A stretch of 64,000 nucleotides of DNA from Plazaster borealis. Its lineage: Eukaryota > Echinodermata > Asteroidea > Forcipulatida > Labidiasteridae. The notes beneath the pieces were generated by a model. It had not been told where the DNA came from. It made no database searches and saw nothing but the letters and a program-made list of their open reading frames with translations. The number at the start of each line of letters is the position of its first letter. Position 1 is the first letter of the stretch. Location: positions 24,404,544 through 24,468,543 of the forward strand of contig CM037460.1 in the NCBI GenBank assembly GCA_021014325.1, given 5' to 3'. This document shows, piece after piece, positions 61,106-64,000 of the stretch. A program made the position numbers and the translations under genes.

Positions 61106-61534
61106 TGTAGAGATAGAGTTCTGTAACAGTTGTTATTACGCGTCTAAATTTACTGATAAGCTGATAGAAGATTTCTAATTCTAAATTCCGAGTTGACTTG
61201 AACCTTGAAAAGTGAGTCTTGGCAGGAGACGGTCAATAAAATAAATGGAGAGTTCTGTCCTTTTAGAATCGGCTATGCGTTTAATATTGTCTAAATTATA
61301 GCTCCAATGAACAATGGAAATAATACTTGCATTTAACTTCAAATAATCACATAAACGAAGAATATCACGATGAAGTCGACGACGGTAAAAGAACGGTGTA
61401 AGTTCCCTATCTCTGATCTCTGTGTGTGTGAAAATCGCCCCACAATGCATTGCGAAGATACGCTCTGCATGCAAATATCTTAGGGTCAAAGTCAACTAAT
61501 TAGCATATGTAAACAAGTATCGTTGGAGACTACA
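61106..61534 (-). repeat. BEL 5' LTR (429 bp)
   Basis: Upstream LTR for the minus-strand element, followed on its outer side by ATTTG (61,535-61,539). It should contain the element promoter. The 104-codon open frame inside it also occurs unchanged in the other LTR and is not treated as a gene. Confidence 0.93.
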
Positions 61535-63085
61535 ATTTGATTAACATCACATTTCGTGGCCAACAGGCCAAATTGGATGTGATTTACAATCAGTAATTAG
61601 CAATAGAGTAAAAACGGTAAGAAAATTACAAGTAGGATTAAAAAACATTTAAAAAAACCACCTGAATAAAGGAATGGATGAGGAATACAATCAATAAAAT
61701 TACCAATAAACAATGACTGTAAAAACACAGTGACATACAGTATACGGCCCCCTTTGACCAGGAATCCGAGTCAATTTTGACCTGGGATCGAGTTTTTTTG
61801 GGTGTGTGTGTTTTATTGTTGTTCAATGTTCCACACGATTCTGATGTTTCTCTGAGGTCGACCCTATATGCATGTGCAGGGCATTCGTTGAAGCGAATAT
61901 ATTTGTACACCAAACAAACACATCTGAAAAAGAAAATGATTATAAAAAGAGTTATAAACAAGCAGACCTTGGCGGGCTTCCAACATGCTTGTCTTGTTTC
62001 CTGCTGTGTGCCACATCAATCATGAATACAAATTTCCATTATACAGACAAAGGGGTCTACGCAGACTATTTCCCCAGCCTCAATGAACGCAAACTTAAAG
62101 GTTAGGCTCATACTTTGGTACTTCGAAGCCTATTGTTTATAAAGATAGTATATCAGCACCCTGTAAAATTATTTCGTCTGTATTGCCCCCGTTGATTAGA
62201 CAGCAATACAAACTTTTGAATACGAGAAATGCATGAACCGTTTCTCAGAGTTTCGAGGGTTGGTGTCCGTTTGCGAATGCTGCGGCTAGAGATGCAGTTG
62301 GTACCCGCTGTCACCTCTCTAAACGGGAATTTCTTTCCCAGCAAGTATATACACCCAGCTGAAACTTTCACGTGTGACTTTTATTGTATCTTTATTTATA
62401 ATGTTGCCTATAAATCAGCTTTACGTTGTCAAAACCAATCTACGACCCTACCTTTAAAGAGGTATACACCAACCTCGTCCCCACGGTTTACTTTATTTCC
62501 AACCATGTTTACAATAGTAAGCCCTGGGACCCTGGAACTCCTTACTTGGACCCTGATTGGACAACGACTGGTGTACAAAAGTGTATTCAGTATTCACCAT
62601 GTTCACAGCCAGACTATTCTAATTTGCATAACGTATCCAAAATTTGGACATGCAAATGATCCAATACCAGGGTGAGAGAGCGGTCAACCTCCGACGTACA
62701 CCTCGTACTGCTCGACACACCCTGGGGACGACGTTGGGTATACACCAATGCAACAATGTCACATGACTTAACACAACACACCACGTAATGTTCCCTTGGA
62801 AAGAAATAGCAGTAACAAAGATCAGTTCAGAATGCATGACTAAATTGCATTATACGTTTTTATAAAGTTCAAGGGTTCGAGAGTTGGTTACTGGCGCATT
62901 TAGTTTAGCTCCTTATACACAGTGTGTTATGCATGGGGATTAGTGACATACTTGCTCTCCCTCTCTCGCACTTTGTACCTCGAATCGTTCTTCTGGTTTA
63001 CATGAACTTGATTATTTCGTAATCATCTGATTGATTGTATGAATCATTAACGTAGCACTTGAGTGGTTGTCAACACTGAAGGAAA

Positions 63086-63155
63086 ATGATGCGATTTTTA
63101 CCTATCAGCTTGCTAGTCATATGGCTCGGCACTCGGTCAGCAAACGCTCAAGACG
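63086..63155 (+). CDS. Receptor exon 1, copy C
   Basis: Identical signal-peptide exon to copy B, with the same phase-1 donor. The 850 bp of intron that follow match intron 1 of the minus-strand gene, including the SINE. Later exons would lie beyond 64,000, so whether this is a functional paralogue cannot be judged here. Confidence 0.75.
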
Positions 63156-63356
63156 GTAAGTTATTACAATTTTTTAACAAGCTACCGGATTTCTTAAAAC
63201 AAAATGACAATCAATAAACAAAAAAAATCAACACATTACTCATCAGTTCTCATTGCATGTAATTACCAAACGTATACAGACCCTTTAAACAAGCTACCGG
63301 TATTCTTTTTAAAAAAAAGCAAGTCAATAATTTTTGTTTGTTTAAACATTACTCAT

Positions 63357-63780
63357 CATGGCCGAGTGAATATAGTGCACCGGACCCAAGCTCTGGTGTT
63401 TCTGATCAGCAGAGTGTGGGTTCTAGTCCCGGTCGTGACACTTGTGTCCTTAGGCAAGACACTTAACCATTAGGCATATTGCTGCTGCGTCCTTCGGATG
63501 GGACGTAAAGCCGTTGGTCCCGTGTGTTGTGTAATGCCCGTAAACGAACCCAGTGCACTTATCGTAAAGAGAAAGGGTTTGCCCTGGTGTTCCTGGTCTG
63601 ATCGGCAGCATATTGCGCCACAGCACCTTGTAAACCATTACATGGTGCTAAGGAGTAGGTCTCATACTTCAGAGACGGAGCTCCACATACCTAGCAGGAA
63701 AATACTCAATGTTGAAGCGCCTTGAGCGTCACTGAGTGACGGATATGAGCGCTATATAAGAAGCCACCATTGTTATTGTT
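63357..63780 (+). repeat. tRNA-derived SINE (copy C, full length)
   Basis: A-box-like CATGGCCGAGTGAATA, B-box GGGTTCTAGTCCCGG, conserved middle, and the tail GCGCTATATAAGAAGCCACC with a short ATTGTT repeat. Orthologous in position to the copy at 16,041-16,466. Confidence 0.78.
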
Positions 63781-64000
63781 ATCAGTTCTTATTGCATCAA
63801 AAACTTTCTACAAATTGTAAAATTTGCAGGCCTTTAAATAAAACGGCAAGCCAATAAATTCACCGACTTCTTTTTCCCTTGTTTTCTTTGTGTGAGATAA
63901 GCCATTATAGAAACCTATGTATGTCTTTTGTAATTAATGTAATACTAACGTTTACAAACAGCTATCATCAGTAATTGTGTGAATTTATGGCTTAACATTA

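Larger units (their letters stand above)
53812..61534 (-). mobile_element. BEL/Pao LTR retrotransposon, 7.7 kb
   Basis: Two 429-bp LTRs (53,812-54,240 and 61,106-61,534) appear identical and have TGTAG...CTACA ends. The target duplication ATTTG lies on both sides, and the empty site is visible in block A (about 18,548-18,556). The internal part encodes gag with DUF1759, protease, RT, the A17/RNase H region and integrase with DUF5641 on the minus strand, the order specific to BEL/Pao. There are four single-base frame changes and one in-frame stop. A purine-rich tract (GACTGGGGCCAGAA) precedes the 3' LTR at 54,241-54,254. Confidence 0.95.
53620..64000 (+). repeat. Duplicated block C, interrupted by a BEL element
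   Basis: 53,620-53,811 and 61,535-64,000 together match the reverse complement of block A from about 19,120 (outside its MITE) down to 15,811, where the window ends. It therefore continues past the right edge and may carry a full second receptor gene. Confidence 0.85.

Overview
The window is animal nuclear DNA, most likely from an echinoderm and possibly a sea star. It is AT-rich and intron-rich and has GT/AG splice sites. It carries an HYR/NIDO secreted-receptor gene, a DUF6589-type gene, BEL/Pao and Gypsy retrotransposons, tRNA-derived SINEs and many TTAA-flanked MITEs. The species call is inference. Few host genes are present; most of the window is repeats and mobile DNA.

Layout. 1-16,726 (minus): twelve consecutive coding exons of an adhesion-GPCR-like gene (signal peptide, NIDO, four HYR domains, a hormone-receptor-like cysteine module, start of a GAIN domain) that runs off the left edge. 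All exon phases fit, giving 736 codons without a stop. Its 8.2-kb first intron holds a LINE scrap, a 5.7-kb TTAA-flanked element (9,806-15,501) carrying a decayed THAP gene and a convergent decayed P2X7-intracellular-domain gene, and a SINE. 15,811-18,722 (promoter side) is duplicated twice near the right end in inverted orientation (52,110-53,598 and about 53,620-64,000), so the same first exon occurs three times. 19.1-23.4 kb: LINE remnants and foldback elements. 23,806-31,734 (minus): a Gypsy element whose LTRs contain a hairpin-forming tandem array of different copy number. 32.7-35.7 kb (plus): an unidentified gene or gene remnant split by a foldback element. 36.2-38.1 kb: a cluster of foldback elements. 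39.5-41.4 kb (plus): a probable 5' UTR exon and a signal-peptide exon of an unknown secreted or membrane protein. 43,765-46,785 (plus): a RecQ-type helicase gene. 47,790 to beyond 51,609 (minus): a DUF6589-type gene with a C2H2 finger, convergent with RecQ and cut by a 500-N gap. 53,812-61,534 (minus): a BEL/Pao element with apparently identical LTRs inserted in the third promoter copy, with the empty site preserved at about 18,548.

How parts may work together. The RecQ/DUF6589 pair and the THAP/P2X7-domain pair are both two-gene convergent units. The second has TTAA target duplications and matching ends, which makes it a candidate undescribed transposon family; the first may be a helicase-bearing mobile unit, but one end lies in the gap. 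Most frame breaks in the retroelements fall in or beside short homopolymer runs. Together with the identical BEL LTRs this points to assembly base errors, so the pseudogene labels on young elements and on RecQ/DUF6589 should be read with caution.
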